A stretch of DNA of 64,000 bases from Paenibacillus azoreducens (GTDB lineage Bacteria; Bacillota; Bacilli; Paenibacillales; Paenibacillaceae). This document shows positions 63,270-64,000 of this stretch, one piece after another. Under the pieces are notes generated by a model. The model had not been told where the DNA came from and searched no databases. It saw nothing but the letters and a program-made list of their open reading frames with translations. Within the stretch, counting starts at the first letter, position 1. Each line of letters opens with the position of its first letter. Location: NCBI RefSeq assembly GCF_021654775.1, contig NZ_AP025343.1:248001-312000 (forward strand), written 5' to 3'. Both the position numbers and the translations under genes were made by a program.

Positions 63270-63298
63270 ATATTAAATCCGCCTGATTTAATAGTCAA
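63270..63298 (-). promoter_or_regulatory. Promoter of the PPEP transcript
   Basis: On the minus strand TTGACT (63293-63298) and TAATAT (63270-63275) with 17-bp spacing. Transcription would begin near 63263, about 25 nt before the first aptamer. TATAAT 3 bp further on is an alternative -10. Confidence 0.55.
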
Positions 63299-63300
63299 GA

Positions 63301-63446
63301 AAAAGTATAATGCGTAAGAACTAGGATTAATGATGGGATTAGCTCCTTTTTCCTAGGTTTTGCATGGCGAAATCTGACGAAGCGTCGATAAAACAGGCAT
63401 TTGGAACGCGTTTGATACTGGAATACGAACGGAACAAAGTATCGAA
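63301..63446. other. Intergenic region upstream of PPEP promoter
   Basis: About 145 bp between the PPEP promoter and the terminator at 63451. I see no gene or strong structure in it. Confidence 0.4.
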
Positions 63447-63450
63447 GATA

Positions 63451-63480
63451 AAAAAGAGGCCTCGGAGGAGGTCTCTTTTT
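63451..63480 (-). terminator. Terminator of the WXG100-like operon
   Basis: AAAAAGAGGCCTC-GGAG-GAGGTCTCTTTTT is nearly perfectly symmetric with T-runs on both strands. It ends the minus-strand transcript from the small WXG100-like genes. Confidence 0.85.
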
Positions 63481-63594
63481 ACGTAAGATGAATAGCGGAT
63501 TCAAGGGTTTCGGTTGATGCTCGCAAGCTCTTGAAACTCTTCGGGATTTTGCAGCGGACGGGAAATTTCATTTATGGGAGCAATCGTGATAGCG

Positions 63595-63870
63595 TCAGCG
63601 TATGCTTTGGCGGTCAAGTTCTTCCATTCTATGAATATATCGCAGCAGTTGTTCCTTTTGAGCCTCAAGCTCTTGAATATGGACGGCTGCTTTTTGCAGG
63701 AAGGACTCCATTTGTTGAGATAATTTCTCCGCAGAAGCTCCCTTCCAATCATGAAGGCGGTTATAAATGGATTTGATTTGCTGCTCCTGAGTCTGCAGCT
63801 TTTGGCGCAGCAGCTGGCATTGCTGTACCGCCCTTTTAAGATCTTCCAATTCTAAAGAGATTTTGCTCAT
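63595..63870 (-). CDS. WXG100-like small helical protein (YwqH/YwqI-like)
   Basis: A 91-residue, mostly helical protein (MSKISLELEDLKRAVQQCQL...) with the W-x-G turn as DWKGASAEKL near residue 43. It resembles small partner proteins of LXG/WXG100 type VII secretion toxins (YwqH/YwqI type). ATG 63870 has CAGGGGGC upstream; the longer frame to 63972 lacks a ribosome site. The preceding gene (63917-64000) runs in the same direction. Assignment is by fold pattern, not strong sequence identity. Confidence 0.6.
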   Translation of the reverse strand: MSKISLELEDLKRAVQQCQLLRQKLQTQEQQIKSIYNRLHDWKGASAEKLSQQMESFLQKAAVHIQELEAQKEQLLRYIHRMEELDRQSIR

Positions 63871-63916
63871 ATTTTGTGCCCCCTGTTTTGTCCTAGGCAA
63901 TCTATTTCTGTTTATT

Positions 63917-64000
63917 TTAGGATTGATCCGCGATGATAAAGTCCTTTGCCTTGCGGTCGATATAGTTGGCAATTTCGGTAATCGATTCCTGATACCAACG
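63917..64000 (-). CDS. C-terminal end of a small protein, probably same operon (partial)
   Basis: The last 27 codons (RWYQESITEIANYIDRKAKD, then FIIADQS) of a minus-strand gene that begins beyond the window. The helix-rich end and its place just before a WXG100-like gene suggest another small type VII secretion-related protein, but too little is visible. Confidence 0.5.
   Translation of the reverse strand, partial: RWYQESITEIANYIDRKAKDFIIADQS

Noticed and set aside
63501..63752. An 83-codon minus-strand frame overlapping the WXG100-like gene
   Set aside because: Its first half is out-of-frame reading of the WXG gene; the last ~38 codons could follow as a small gene from a TTG but have no good ribosome site.

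Overview
The window looks like a chromosome segment of a Gram-positive, endospore-forming, S-layer-bearing member of the Paenibacillaceae, most likely Paenibacillus. This rests on AGGAGG-type ribosome sites with frequent TTG/GTG starts, an SLH-anchored surface protein next to a Pro-Pro endopeptidase, CotSA-like and YheC/D-like spore-coat genes, the adeR/ald pair, the YclNOPQ siderophore importer, cydABCD, a YdjO-like cold protein, and LplB/YtcP/YesM/YesN-type sugar uptake. No rRNA, tRNA, CRISPR array or prophage was recognised.

Layout. 0-1 kb: the 3' end of an IS3-family element abutting a low-GC secreted protein. 1-8.8 kb: single genes (MFS, LipL, GNAT, autoregulated TetR plus glycosyltransferase, soluble chemotaxis transducer, unknown membrane protein, YdjO-like). 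8.9-11.9 kb: ald with its divergent PucR-type activator. 12-18.8 kb: glycosyltransferase, a heterodimeric ABC exporter pair, DedA, a DUF4023-like small protein and a decayed TipAS-type regulator. 18.9-23.2 kb: the Fur-box-controlled yclNOPQ operon, with three tandem 67-bp hairpin repeats before yclQ. 23.3-27 kb: winged-helix regulator, MFS and S66 carboxypeptidase. 27.4-37.6 kb: an operon for uptake and breakdown of a uronate-containing polysaccharide (two permeases, solute-binding protein, YesN/YesM two-component system, SDR, heparinase II/III-like lyase, KdgF-like cupin). 37.8-44.9 kb: MORN protein, IS1182 remnant, ABC-2 transporter, spore-coat-like genes, zinc-ribbon protein. 45-51.3 kb: cydABCD behind two Rex/Fnr-like palindromes. 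52-57.7 kb: cold-shock gene with a structured leader, PadR plus a HAAS-SEDS fusion, PP2C-like phosphatase and a STAND-type ATPase. 58-63.3 kb: a large VWA/MucBP/SLH adhesin facing a Pro-Pro endopeptidase (PPEP). 63.5-64 kb: small WXG100-like genes running off the edge.

The most interesting system is at 57.9-63.3 kb. The adhesin carries three Pro-Pro sites (two PLP-PAP, one PSP-PAP) spaced ten residues apart between its adhesive region and its SLH anchor. The neighbouring secreted metalloprotease belongs to the family that cuts such sites. Both mRNAs have c-di-GMP-I (GEMM) riboswitch-like leaders, one before the adhesin and two in tandem before the protease. This suggests a c-di-GMP-gated attach/release switch.

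The window also holds several families of interspersed non-coding repeats. One is a 185-bp element, present three times with identical internal geometry (four palindromic 23-mers with starts 50 bp apart in each arm, arranged head-to-head). Others are a 60-67-bp hairpin repeat (six copies) and a TTCAAAAAG-ended MITE-like element (two copies).
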